Positions 1 to 7,400 of a stretch of 22,394 bases of DNA are shown piece by piece. The notes under the pieces were generated by a model. That model was not told where the DNA came from. It searched no databases and saw only the letters and a list, made by a program, of their open reading frames with translations. Made by a program: the position numbers and the translations under genes. Numbering within the stretch: position 1 is the first letter of the stretch; each line of letters opens with the position of its first letter. Location of the stretch: assembly GCA_041917975.1 (NCBI GenBank), contig JAYRWN010000006.1:1-22394 (forward strand), in the 5' to 3' direction. This stretch comes from JAYRWN01 sp041917975 (GTDB taxonomy: Bacteria; Bacteroidota; Bacteroidia; Chitinophagales; Saprospiraceae).

Positions 1-69
1 ATAGGTTATAAAAACCAATACATTAGCCAGGCTTAATTTATCCAGCGTCGAAACTTTAGCTAAGGTCAT
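1..69 (-). CDS. Small membrane protein, N-terminal part only (runs off the window)
   Basis: Only the first 23 codons are inside the window. The ATG at 69 follows an in-frame TAA and a purine-rich AGAGGGAAAG stretch that can serve as ribosome binding site. The visible peptide (MTLAKVSTLDKLSLANVLVF...) aligns without gaps to the start of the 95-residue membrane protein at 2391-2678 (MKLNKISLLEKLALANVLVY...), sharing the KL-LANVLV block, so the two are paralogues. It begins 15 bp after the stop of the 76-residue membrane protein and is probably cotranscribed with it. I do not recognise the family. By analogy with the complete paralogue it should carry three membrane segments. Confidence 0.6.
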   Translation of the reverse strand, partial: MTLAKVSTLDKLSLANVLVFITY

Positions 70-84
70 CTTTCCCTCTTAATA

Positions 85-315
85 TTATAGTTGCTTCTCC
101 AGCTTTCGATTCATGCTATAAATACATAAAAACAGAACGCCAGTAAAATAAAACTTATTAAGGATGTGGGATTGCGACATTAGCATCCAGGTAATAAATA
201 GTACTGCGATAATACACATATAGGTAACGATCCACACAGGATAACTATTCTTTCTGTTGATACCCAAAAAACATATCACAATAATTATCAATAAAACTAT
301 TCTAAGTGTGGACAT
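85..315 (-). CDS. 76-residue hydrophobic membrane protein, unknown family
   Basis: The ATG at 315 opens a very hydrophobic protein with roughly three membrane segments, near residues 4-18, 27-46 and 55-70. Short charged stretches separate them (NRKN after the first, NRKLEKQL at the C-terminus). There is no lipobox and no obvious signal peptidase site, so it should be an integral inner-membrane protein. It lies 75 bp downstream of the 371-residue secreted protein and 15 bp upstream of the partial membrane gene at the window edge, suggesting one transcription unit. I do not recognise a family. The two small membrane proteins could form a complex, but this is only inferred from adjacency. Confidence 0.55.
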   Translation of the reverse strand: MSTLRIVLLIIIVICFLGINRKNSYPVWIVTYMCIIAVLFITWMLMSQSHILNKFYFTGVLFLCIYSMNRKLEKQL

Positions 316-390
316 TGATCCGATATTTTAATTAATCTGTAAATCTCAAATTCAATTTAGAACCTCATCATTGCCCTAAGGTTAATAAAG

Positions 391-1506
391 TCAATTGTCT
401 AAAAAATTAGTAAGGTCAATGGTTTGTAATAGAGGTTGTTTAAGGTTATTGTTAACCAAATAAATGTACAACTTGTTGTTCAAATATACTAAAGAGTTTA
501 AGTTAAAGGTGATTAGATCATATCTGGTGATGGTCTTTTTTATCTTAAGATCTTTATCAAGGATAACTAAATCGGCTTCCCTTCCCACGCCTTCTTTATC
601 CAGTGCTGAGACCACTCCGGCATAGTGATCACCAAGTACAGGAACTAATGACATAAACATTTCACGCCTTTTGATGGGTAGTTCATATTTTGCATCGATA
701 CAGTTTAAATCTACTGTTTCCCATAGTGATTCACCGTTAAACAACATGTATTTACCATTTTGTTTAAAAATGGTGTAAAAACGCCCAAGATAATAATCTA
801 ACAACCGCGGCAAACGTCCGATACTTTTATCTTCATGCATTTTAAATTCCCCTTCTTTTAACTCGTAATAGATAAACTTCGCTTGCTCAGGGCTGTAGGC
901 TTCGCCGTCCGGGACTTCACAGCTCACATAAAATGCGCGCTCATCAATAAAATATCCGCCCTTATTTAAATTAACTCCGAGATTTGAATCGTACCTCTCT
1001 TGCACAATAAATTCACCGATATTCAGCTGGTCATCCATAAAAATAATGCCGGTCAGGACATTTCCAGAATAGTCAGGGGTGATTTTGGTTACCGGCAGGT
1101 CTAGTCCAAAGGCTAACATCTTTTCATTCACCTGATGCCCGCGGCTGTATAAAATACGCGACTTAAATTTATGCGGGATTTTATATTGTTCTTCCAAGCC
1201 ATACAATTTATACTCACGCCACTTACGATGATTAGTCATGGCTTTGATGATGGCATCCACCACCTGACGTTCATCTAACACCTTAACCACCTCTCCGCTA
1301 AAATTATTGACTAAGCCTACTTTTACATACCCAAAATTCACTACACTGGTGCTGTCTCTGATGGGTAGGATTGATCCCAAATCCGGGCCAGCCGTATTGG
1401 CTAGAGTGTTTAAATCATAATTAATTTTAACCGTGGTAAACTGAGCCATACATGTATTGGCCGCCAACCAGGCGGCCAATACATAAAATAATTGTTTTTT
1501 GAACAT
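391..1506 (-). CDS. Secreted/periplasmic protein of unknown function (371 aa)
   Basis: The protein has a clear signal peptide (MFKKQLFYVLAAWLAANTCMAQ, with cleavage likely after MAQ). About 350 residues follow, rich in alternating hydrophobic/polar stretches with many Tyr and Phe, for example GKYMLFNGESLWETVDL and NNKLYIYLVNN. This pattern suits a mostly beta fold, possibly a beta-propeller, but I see no diagnostic repeat motif. It starts 11 bp after the stop of the cysteine-rich lipoprotein at 1518-1847, so the two are almost certainly cotranscribed. Because it has no lipobox and no T9SS sorting domain, the periplasm is the likeliest location. The gene is real by length, signal peptide and operon context; the function is not known. 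Confidence 0.8.
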   Translation of the reverse strand: MFKKQLFYVLAAWLAANTCMAQFTTVKINYDLNTLANTAGPDLGSILPIRDSTSVVNFGYVKVGLVNNFSGEVVKVLDERQVVDAIIKAMTNHRKWREYKLYGLEEQYKIPHKFKSRILYSRGHQVNEKMLAFGLDLPVTKITPDYSGNVLTGIIFMDDQLNIGEFIVQERYDSNLGVNLNKGGYFIDERAFYVSCEVPDGEAYSPEQAKFIYYELKEGEFKMHEDKSIGRLPRLLDYYLGRFYTIFKQNGKYMLFNGESLWETVDLNCIDAKYELPIKRREMFMSLVPVLGDHYAGVVSALDKEGVGREADLVILDKDLKIKKTITRYDLITFNLNSLVYLNNKLYIYLVNNNLKQPLLQTIDLTNFLDN

Positions 1507-1517
1507 TAAAATAAATA

Positions 1518-1847
1518 TTATACCGGATTACAACTTGAGCAAGAATAACAAATGGCTTCCGGGTCGGTCCAACAATAATAATTCCATCCTCCAGAATTAT
1601 TTGGTTTCTTGTCATAGAGCTTGCCATGTTCAACATATGTTCGAGTACGAATTTTAGGCATGGCTTCGAGCAATATTCCATTAGTTGCGTCGTATTTCAA
1701 TTGATCAAATATGGAGCCGTCCTTATCAAAGACATAAACATTATCTATCTTTATGACATCAGGTTCAGGCGATATTCCAGATTTTGAACAGCTAGTAATG
1801 AGAAATCCACTTAATAAAATTATTACAAAAAAAAAATACCTTTTCAT
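1518..1847 (-). CDS. Small cysteine-rich lipoprotein (109 aa)
   Basis: The N-terminus is a lipoprotein signal (MKRYFFFVIILLSGFLITSC) with an ITSC lipobox at Cys20, giving a mature lipid-anchored protein of about 90 residues. The C-terminus ends in a cysteine cluster with spacing C-x7-C-x2-C-x2-C followed only by NPV, preceded by an aromatic GGWNYY stretch. Such a tail could form disulfides or bind a metal. Eleven bp separate its stop from the 371-residue secreted protein, so the two form an operon. The arrangement of a short Cys-tailed exported protein beside a larger secreted protein recalls Bacteroides NVEALA-type small proteins next to beta-propeller lipoproteins, but the NVEALA signature itself is absent and I do not assign that family. 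Confidence 0.75.
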   Translation of the reverse strand: MKRYFFFVIILLSGFLITSCSKSGISPEPDVIKIDNVYVFDKDGSIFDQLKYDATNGILLEAMPKIRTRTYVEHGKLYDKKPNNSGGWNYYCWTDPEAICYSCSSCNPV

Positions 1848-2033
1848 TTTTCTGATAATTTCTATAATTATTATAATTTCCCTACTTCTTGATCACAGAG
1901 ATTTCGGCAGCTTCCGTATTCATGAATAAAATAACGCGTTATATATTAGCTCTGGGACACGCCCAGCGCAATAATCAAAAACTAACTGTGATCTATCCTG
2001 GTCAGATCAAATTAATTGGTTTTTAATATCACA

Positions 2034-2111
2034 TTACACTCTACCTGGGAAGATGTGGGGTAGTACATCAGGGCCAGGACGCATCTCATTGACCTCTGTC
2101 AGTTTGTTCAC
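2034..2111 (-). other. Conserved 25-codon reading frame in repeat copy A
   Basis: In the minus sense a GTG at 2111 opens a 25-codon frame ending in TAA at 2034; an internal ATG at 2084 would give 16 residues (MRPGPDVLPHIFPGRV). The same frame with the same stop is kept in copy B. Of four differences between copies inside the frame, two are silent (Gly and Leu codons) and two change residues (Leu to Pro, His to Asn). A second overlapping 25-codon frame from ATG 2089 is also kept, so conservation of the DNA alone may explain both. It is either a tiny peptide gene, the remnant 3' end of a lost gene, or chance. Confidence 0.25.
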
Positions 2112-2132
2112 TAATCTTAGTCACTAATATAT

Positions 2133-2180
2133 AAGCAAATAAGCAAATAAGCAAATAAGCAAATAAGCAAATAAGCAAAT
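2133..2180. repeat. AAGCAAAT octamer x6
   Basis: Six perfect head-to-tail copies of the 8-bp unit AAGCAAAT lie at the edge of repeat copy A. The equivalent place in copy B (2913-2928) has two units, and one isolated unit occurs at 2261-2268. The perfect units and differing copy number point to slipped-strand change. Confidence 0.95.
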
Positions 2181-2250
2181 AATTATTACTAATTTTATAC
2201 AAATTTATTCAATCCTAATATTTAAGGCCTGGACTTTTTATAATCATCTT

Positions 2251-2390
2251 GTCTCATGTTAAGCAAATAAGTAGCTTTTCATTTCCGTATCTAGCCATTG
2301 GCAATAACAAAGTTTCAAAGAATTATAAATCAGTACCTACTTCCATCTAATACAGCTTATGGAATTACTCATTATTAACGATACCTGGCA
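2251..2390. other. AT-rich spacer, no gene seen
   Basis: Between repeat copy A and the stop of the 95-residue membrane gene I see no credible gene, terminator hairpin or RNA. It holds one isolated AAGCAAAT unit at 2261-2268, and only very short open frames on either strand. Confidence 0.5.
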
Positions 2391-2678
2391 TCATTGAAGT
2401 CTACTATACATAAATATAAGATAAAATACCGCCCCACAGCCATATACAATAATTAAAGCTTTGGCCAAACTCTTATTAAAGAATTTATTTCGCCCCTCCT
2501 CATTTAATTTAACTTTATAGAGAAAAATACTTATGACAAAAAAAGTTATTGTAAACAAGCTATCAATCCAATATATTTTTTTATTAATTATTAAAATGTC
2601 GATAATAATATAGATCATGTAAACCAAGACATTAGCCAAAGCTAATTTTTCGAGCAAAGAAATTTTATTCAATTTCAT
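2391..2678 (-). CDS. Small three-segment membrane protein (95 aa), paralogue of the edge gene
   Basis: I chose the ATG at 2678 because it follows an AAAAGGG ribosome-binding-like sequence and because the protein then starts exactly where its paralogue at 1-69 starts. An ATG at 2696 and a TTG at 2744 lie in frame upstream but are less likely. The protein has about three membrane segments (near VLVYMIYIIIDILII, then WIDSLFTITFFVISIFLY, then ALIIVYGCGAVFYLIFMY), separated by a basic, polar loop (KLNEEGRNKFFNK). Repeat copy B lies immediately upstream and copy A downstream, so the gene is bracketed by the duplication. I do not recognise the family. It is very AT-rich compared with the SusC/SusD genes. 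Confidence 0.6.
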   Translation of the reverse strand: MKLNKISLLEKLALANVLVYMIYIIIDILIINKKIYWIDSLFTITFFVISIFLYKVKLNEEGRNKFFNKSLAKALIIVYGCGAVFYLIFMYSRLQ

Positions 2679-2813
2679 ATTATATACCCTTTTCATTTGT
2701 GTATAACTTTTGCCAAAATTATAATCTGGAACACACCAGCACAATAATAAATAATTATCACCAATGATCTATCTAATCTGATCAAACTAATTTAATTGGC
2801 TTTTAAACTTACA

Positions 2814-2891
2814 TTACACTCTACCTGGGAAGATGTTGGGCAGTACATCAGGACCAGGACGCATCTCATTGACCTCTGTCGGTTTGTTCAC
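2814..2891 (-). other. Conserved 25-codon reading frame in repeat copy B
   Basis: This is the counterpart of the frame at 2034-2111: GTG at 2891 and TAA at 2814, with the same length. It encodes Pro where copy A has Leu near the start, and Asn where copy A has His. The in-frame stop upstream differs (TAG one codon further than copy A's TGA). It has no recognisable homology and could be a peptide gene or an accident of a conserved DNA or RNA element. Confidence 0.25.
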
Positions 2892-2912
2892 TAATCTTAG
2901 CCACTATTATAT

Positions 2913-2928
2913 AAGCAAATAAGCAAAT
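2913..2928. repeat. AAGCAAAT octamer x2
   Basis: Two perfect units lie at the position equivalent to the six-unit array of copy A, showing that the number of units differs between the two copies of the element. Confidence 0.9.
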
Positions 2929-2992
2929 ATTTTTACAAACTTTTTATAAAATTATTCAATTTTAACATTTGGAGGCCTGCGCTTTATTAAAC

Positions 2993-3272
2993 TCGATTGT
3001 GGGCTACCTAATAATACCTAATCTGAACCAGCCGGAACCAAGAGGAACAAATTATTTAGCCAAACTCATTTGGGTAGATGAACCTTTTATCCTCTGCGGG
3101 CAATTAATATTGGCTCAGCAAAATATTTTGTAGTGGAGGGATATAGGGCACTAACTAAACACAGATAATAACACGATTTGTAAAAATTATTCAACCACAA
3201 GGAGGTAATCATGGCCTCAAAATAAATAAACAATTCATAATTAATGTTTTACATTTTTTAACTGATCTGATT
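2993..3272. other. AT-rich intergenic region with a weak third partial repeat
   Basis: No convincing gene lies here. Around 3181-3217 the order AATTATTCAA, then about 20 bp, then GGCCT resembles the far flank of repeat copies A and B, so a degenerate or partial third copy of that flank may be present. A 41-codon minus-strand frame (3087-3212) has no coding signs. I see no clear terminator for the propeller gene that ends at 3273. Confidence 0.4.
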
Positions 3273-4406
3273 TTAGTCTTTCATGCTGATGACATAACGG
3301 TAAACATAGACTTGATAATTTTGCCAATCATTATCCGCAGCAGGTACTGCACCTCGGATCAACAAAGTTGAATCATTTTCAAATCCCAGCACCGCGAAAT
3401 GGTGAGTTTGCGCCGGAATATCAGTGACAGTAAGTTTTTCTCCCGTGGAAGTGGAATAAATGTTCCAATACCTTTTAGCCCGATAAGGATTTTTATTTAA
3501 TTCTTGAATATCACGAAAAACAAATGCATCCGGGCGAGCCACTTCATAATCCGTAAAAATGTATTTTTTGCTTACGGCAAGGGCTTCGTGCTGAGCATTC
3601 TTCTGCAACATCAACAATTGTTCGGTCAATTCTTCACTGTCTTGATAATATATAGATCCAAAATGCTGTGGATTTAAACCGATTTTTTGCACCGAAAGAT
3701 CTTTTGAATTAATCTTAAAGAGAATTTGGTCAAAAGGAAGTAAAGAATAAACATCCTGACCATGAACGGCGTGAACCGGATTCATTTGCACCGGAAAACG
3801 GTATTTCCGGTATATTGACTCCGGGTAATAGAATCCTAACCGTCGAATCTGACCGTTATGATAATTAATGCCAATGAGGTTAAAGGATTTTTCATAAAAG
3901 GACATCTCCTGAGCAGACAATTGGGGATCAAATGCAGAGATAAAAAATATCCCCCCTGAATAAGACACCTGATTAAATCCACCAGTAATAATCACCTCTT
4001 CAGAAAGTTTATGTTTTTTAAGTATCTGGCCTTTCCAATTATAAGCTAAAATCGCCTGCTTGGTAATAATATACATCGTATCCGGTCCAACCGGGTAAAA
4101 TCCAGCGATGCTTGAATACTCATCCGGACCGGCACCATAACGATTGATGGTATGAACCAGACCACCCCTGGCGTTAAATTTAAGGATAGTTCGCTGCCTG
4201 GTATCAAGAGCATAATATCTGGAGTTGCTATAATAGTGTAGCGCATATTCCATTTCCGGTAAAATCTCGAATTGTACCGAATCGACTAGCCGGAAATCCA
4301 CCTGACTCGTTTGAGGTGTTAAAACAGCGTCCAAACTGAGGCGAGTTAAAGCAAGACTCAGGGAAACAACGGTCACGGCTCCCAGATGAATTAAACAGGA
4401 GAGCAT
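3273..4406 (-). CDS. Secreted 6-bladed beta-propeller-type protein (377 aa)
   Basis: The hydrophobic N-terminus (about residues 1-28) looks like a signal peptide or anchor; ATG 4406 is the first start after an in-frame TGA. Residues ~40-370 show the pattern of Bacteroidota TolB/NHL-like 6-bladed propellers: repeated Y-x-L/I-x strands such as YYALDTRQRTILKFN, followed by the family hallmark RYGAGPDEYSSI (around residue 88), which matches the usual G-x-GP-x-EY turn. Such proteins sit in the periplasm or on the surface and their ligands are mostly unknown. It lies 69 bp after the SprB-repeat adhesin with no terminator between, so the two are probably cotranscribed. No catalytic residues are evident. 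Confidence 0.75.
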   Translation of the reverse strand: MLSCLIHLGAVTVVSLSLALTRLSLDAVLTPQTSQVDFRLVDSVQFEILPEMEYALHYYSNSRYYALDTRQRTILKFNARGGLVHTINRYGAGPDEYSSIAGFYPVGPDTMYIITKQAILAYNWKGQILKKHKLSEEVIITGGFNQVSYSGGIFFISAFDPQLSAQEMSFYEKSFNLIGINYHNGQIRRLGFYYPESIYRKYRFPVQMNPVHAVHGQDVYSLLPFDQILFKINSKDLSVQKIGLNPQHFGSIYYQDSEELTEQLLMLQKNAQHEALAVSKKYIFTDYEVARPDAFVFRDIQELNKNPYRAKRYWNIYSTSTGEKLTVTDIPAQTHHFAVLGFENDSTLLIRGAVPAADNDWQNYQVYVYRYVISMKD

Positions 4407-4475
4407 GTATCAGGGAGTTTAACAGCGTTGAAAAAAGAATTTAATAACTATCCATAAAAACACGAACTTCCAAAT

Positions 4476-7400
4476 TTAACGGATGACGATAAAACTCCAG
4501 GTGCGCCAGGTGCTGGCGGTTTGCAGGGCCAAAGTATAAACACCGCTGACGGCTGGGTTCATAACTACCTCTTCCACCAGACTGGTGGCAGTCGATTGCG
4601 GAATTAATTTGTGCCAGGCCAGCTGACCGCCGGGATCATAAATGCGCAATTGAACGGGTAAAGGGGTGGATAATTCTATATTTAACTTAAACTGCCCGGT
4701 GTTAGGATTAGGGGCGATGGTCAGCGAGCGGATCACCGCAGTACTTGGTTGATTTTGCTGATCTACCAGGGCTGCATCATCCGTTATCTTTACGGATTTG
4801 GTCAGTTCGACCAAACAACCGCGGTAATAACTGCGCAAGCCTACTTTATACGAGCCATTAGCGCTACCCCCGAAGGTCAAGGTGTTGTGCACTTTAGTGA
4901 TGATGTCCAGGCCCTCCTCCACCCACCAGGTGATGCTATCCGGCACCGGCCAACTGTTTTCCACGGCTTTGACTTCCGTACCGGTTAACGCAACAGCCGG
5001 GACCAGGAAATTAACCAGGAAAGCGGTCTGGGTGGGAACCAAAACCACAGACCTGGACCCTGTGCAACCATTCTGATCCGTAAAGGCGACCTGGTAGGTT
5101 CCTTCAAGGAACAATTCCGGGTCATGGCCCCAGTAACTGAAGGCCTGCGGGCCGGACCAGGCATAGTGGTACGCCGAATCCAGGGTTAAGACCACCCGTT
5201 CCCCGGTACAGATGGTGATCAAGGTATCCCGGAGCGGTGGTATTACCGCTTGTTCGCCGATGGTCAGTTTTTGGGTAGTCTGACAGCCGGCCTCATCGGT
5301 CACGGTGACCTGATACTCCCCTGCTCCAACCTGAGTTAATACCGGGCCTTGCTGGGCATTATCCCATTGCATGGTCAAGGCCCCTAGCCCTCCGCTGACG
5401 GAAATTTGGGCCAGGCCATTCCGGCTTCCCGGGCAGGAAGGGAGCATCGTTTCTTCGTGAATGGCTAAATCGGTGGTAGGCGCGGAATCCACCCGCATGA
5501 TTTGACTAAAATCCTGAATGCAGGTCGAATTGCGGACTCGTCCCCGTAAGGTATAATTTCCGGGTAATAGGGAATCAAAATAGAGGTGCGCCTGCCATAC
5601 CTGGTCGCTTAACTGCCATTCCCAGCCCGCAGCATCCGGGATATCCAACGCAATTGATCCAAACTGATCCCGGCAGGTGAGCGGCGAAATAATGTCTGTA
5701 TTGCGGATAACTTTAAAACCATCCGCTTTCAGATCGATGGCTCCCAGGCTATGGGTGCAACCATCGCTGGCTACTTGAACTGCATAACTGCCATCCGTTA
5801 GACCACTGTAGGTGTGCGCCGAAGCCCAGGTTTTGCCGCCATCAATACTGAAGATGATTCCCTCCGGTGCCCCAGAAAACTCAATAGTGTTCGTCTGTCC
5901 GCAGAAATCACCGGGTATGGACTGGGCAGAAATTTGGTTCAATAAAGGCGGGCTTTTCAAGGTCAGGGTAAGGACCGTATCACAAGTCGTGCCGGGTAAC
6001 GTCAGCAGGTAAGTACCGGGCTGTTGGAATTTTTGGCCATTAAGGATTACTTCGTTACCGGAGCATAACGTTTGTTCCTCAGCCCGTTGCGGCAGCGCTA
6101 AAGCCATAACTTCCGCTTCGCCCAGCGCCAGGCACCCCAATTGATCGGTAACCGTAACGGTGTACTTTCCCGGAGCCAGTTGAGGCAACCTAGCCGCCTG
6201 GGCTCCGTTGGACCAGGTGATCTGTGAGGGGTTGTTGCCTCCTGAGATCATTAGGGATAACGAGCCGTCTGCGGCCTGAGGACAAGAAGCAGGAGTAACC
6301 TCAAGATCCAGTTTCAAACCAGAACAAACGGTGGCACCGGTAAGGCTAAGTACGATAGCATCCCGGATGGAGCATCCCTGCGCATCCGTAAGCGTGTAGT
6401 CATAGCGGCCGGGAGCGAGTTTGGCCAGGAAAAAATCCGTTTGTCCGGTGGTCCAAACAATGGTGTAAGGTCCTTGTCCGCCGGCTGGAGTGAGGGCGAT
6501 GATACCGTTAGGAAGCAGGGTGTCTGTAGGTTCCTGGACTGTAAGCTGCGCGGTTAGGGGCTGCGGAGCATGAAGCACAACTTCTCCGGTCAGTGCGCAG
6601 CCGAAGTCGTCTTCCACGCGATAGAGGTACGTCCCGGCAGCCAGTCCCGAGAGCTGAGGTATAGTCCACTGACCTTCGTCCGGTCCGAAAATTAAGACCT
6701 TGGTGGGATCTGGATTGTTAATGTTTAAAGTCAGTGTACCGTCATTGGCTCCCGCACAGCTCAGGTGCTTGACTCGAGCCTCCGCGGATAAGGTGCAGGT
6801 TTTAGGACGTATGTCCTGGGTGCAGGTGGCGATACAACCTTGTGGGGAGGTTATTTGCAGGTGGTATACACCGGGTGTCAGGTTGGATAAATTAACTTGT
6901 CCGGAAGCGGGTGAGATGAACTGCGGAACAAAATCAGGCTGATTGGCCACCTGAACCTGGTGTCCCGGTGTGCCGGTGACCGTGATAACACCCTCCAAAC
7001 CACCGACAGAACGCTGGTGGCTAGTCACGGCACATTCGATCTGCGGCAAGGGCCAGGAAAGCAAGGTTGACCCAGCAGATGAGGAACAGCCCTGGCGATC
7101 GGTGACGGTCACTGCAAATGTGCCATCGGTTAAACCCATAAAGGGTCCGGCATCGTGAAGCGTTTGTTGCGGACTTGCCCAGGCGTAGGAGAGAGGGGTG
7201 ACACCATGCTGAACAGTAAGGGACAGCTGGCCACCGGCGCCACCGGCACAACCCACCTGGGTTTGCATCGCCACGGTCAGCGTACAAACGATGGGCGCGA
7301 TGACTTGTTCACAGGAGATGATACAGCCATTTTTGTCGTGTAGTTCTACAGCATAAGTGCCTTCAGCCAGGTGCCGGAGCGTTTCCTGGCCCGCTTGCGG

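Larger units (their letters stand above)
1950..2250 (-). repeat. Duplicated intergenic element, copy A
   Basis: This is one of two copies of a direct intergenic repeat; the other is at 2726-2992. The core 2031-2148 differs from 2811-2928 at only 6 of 118 positions by direct comparison. Flanks down to about 1950 (a CTGGG-loop-CCCAG hairpin at 1952-1966) and up to about 2250 (TTCAA followed by AGGCCT) align at clearly lower identity. Copy A is longer mainly because it holds six octamer units instead of two. It lies about 100 bp upstream of the cysteine-rich lipoprotein gene. It shows no transposase and no terminal inverted repeats. It could be a regulatory or structured RNA leader, a relic gene end, or a small mobile repeat. 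Confidence 0.85.
2726..2992 (-). repeat. Duplicated intergenic element, copy B
   Basis: This is the second copy of the repeat at 1950-2250, in the same orientation, placed about 50 bp upstream of the 95-residue membrane gene. The core 2811-2928 differs from copy A at 6 of 118 bases. It keeps the hairpins CTGG-loop-CCAG (2726-2739) and TGATC-loop-GATCA (2765-2784), the 25-codon frame, and two octamer units. After the octamers, the flank again shows TTCAA (2955-2959) and AGGCCT (2973-2978), as in copy A. Confidence 0.85.

Noticed and set aside
1922..2026. 34-codon plus-strand frame starting MNKITRYILALGHAQ
   Set aside because: It is not preserved in repeat copy B, where the aligned frame has a stop, and it opposes all other genes; likely chance.
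2133..2180. CRISPR-like array
   Set aside because: The units are 8 bp, contiguous and without spacers, and no cas genes are present.
1950..2992. Insertion sequence or transposon flanked by direct repeats
   Set aside because: The bracketed gene is a small membrane protein, not a transposase, and I see no terminal inverted repeats or target-site duplications.
3087..3212. 41-codon minus-strand frame upstream of repeat copy B
   Set aside because: It has no signal peptide pattern, no ribosome site, no paralogue in the window, and lies in AT-rich DNA where such frames are common.
3198..3225. Strong AAGGAGGT Shine-Dalgarno followed by ATG on the plus strand
   Set aside because: The frame stops after four codons, and strong Shine-Dalgarno sites are not a marker of genes in Bacteroidota; treated as chance.
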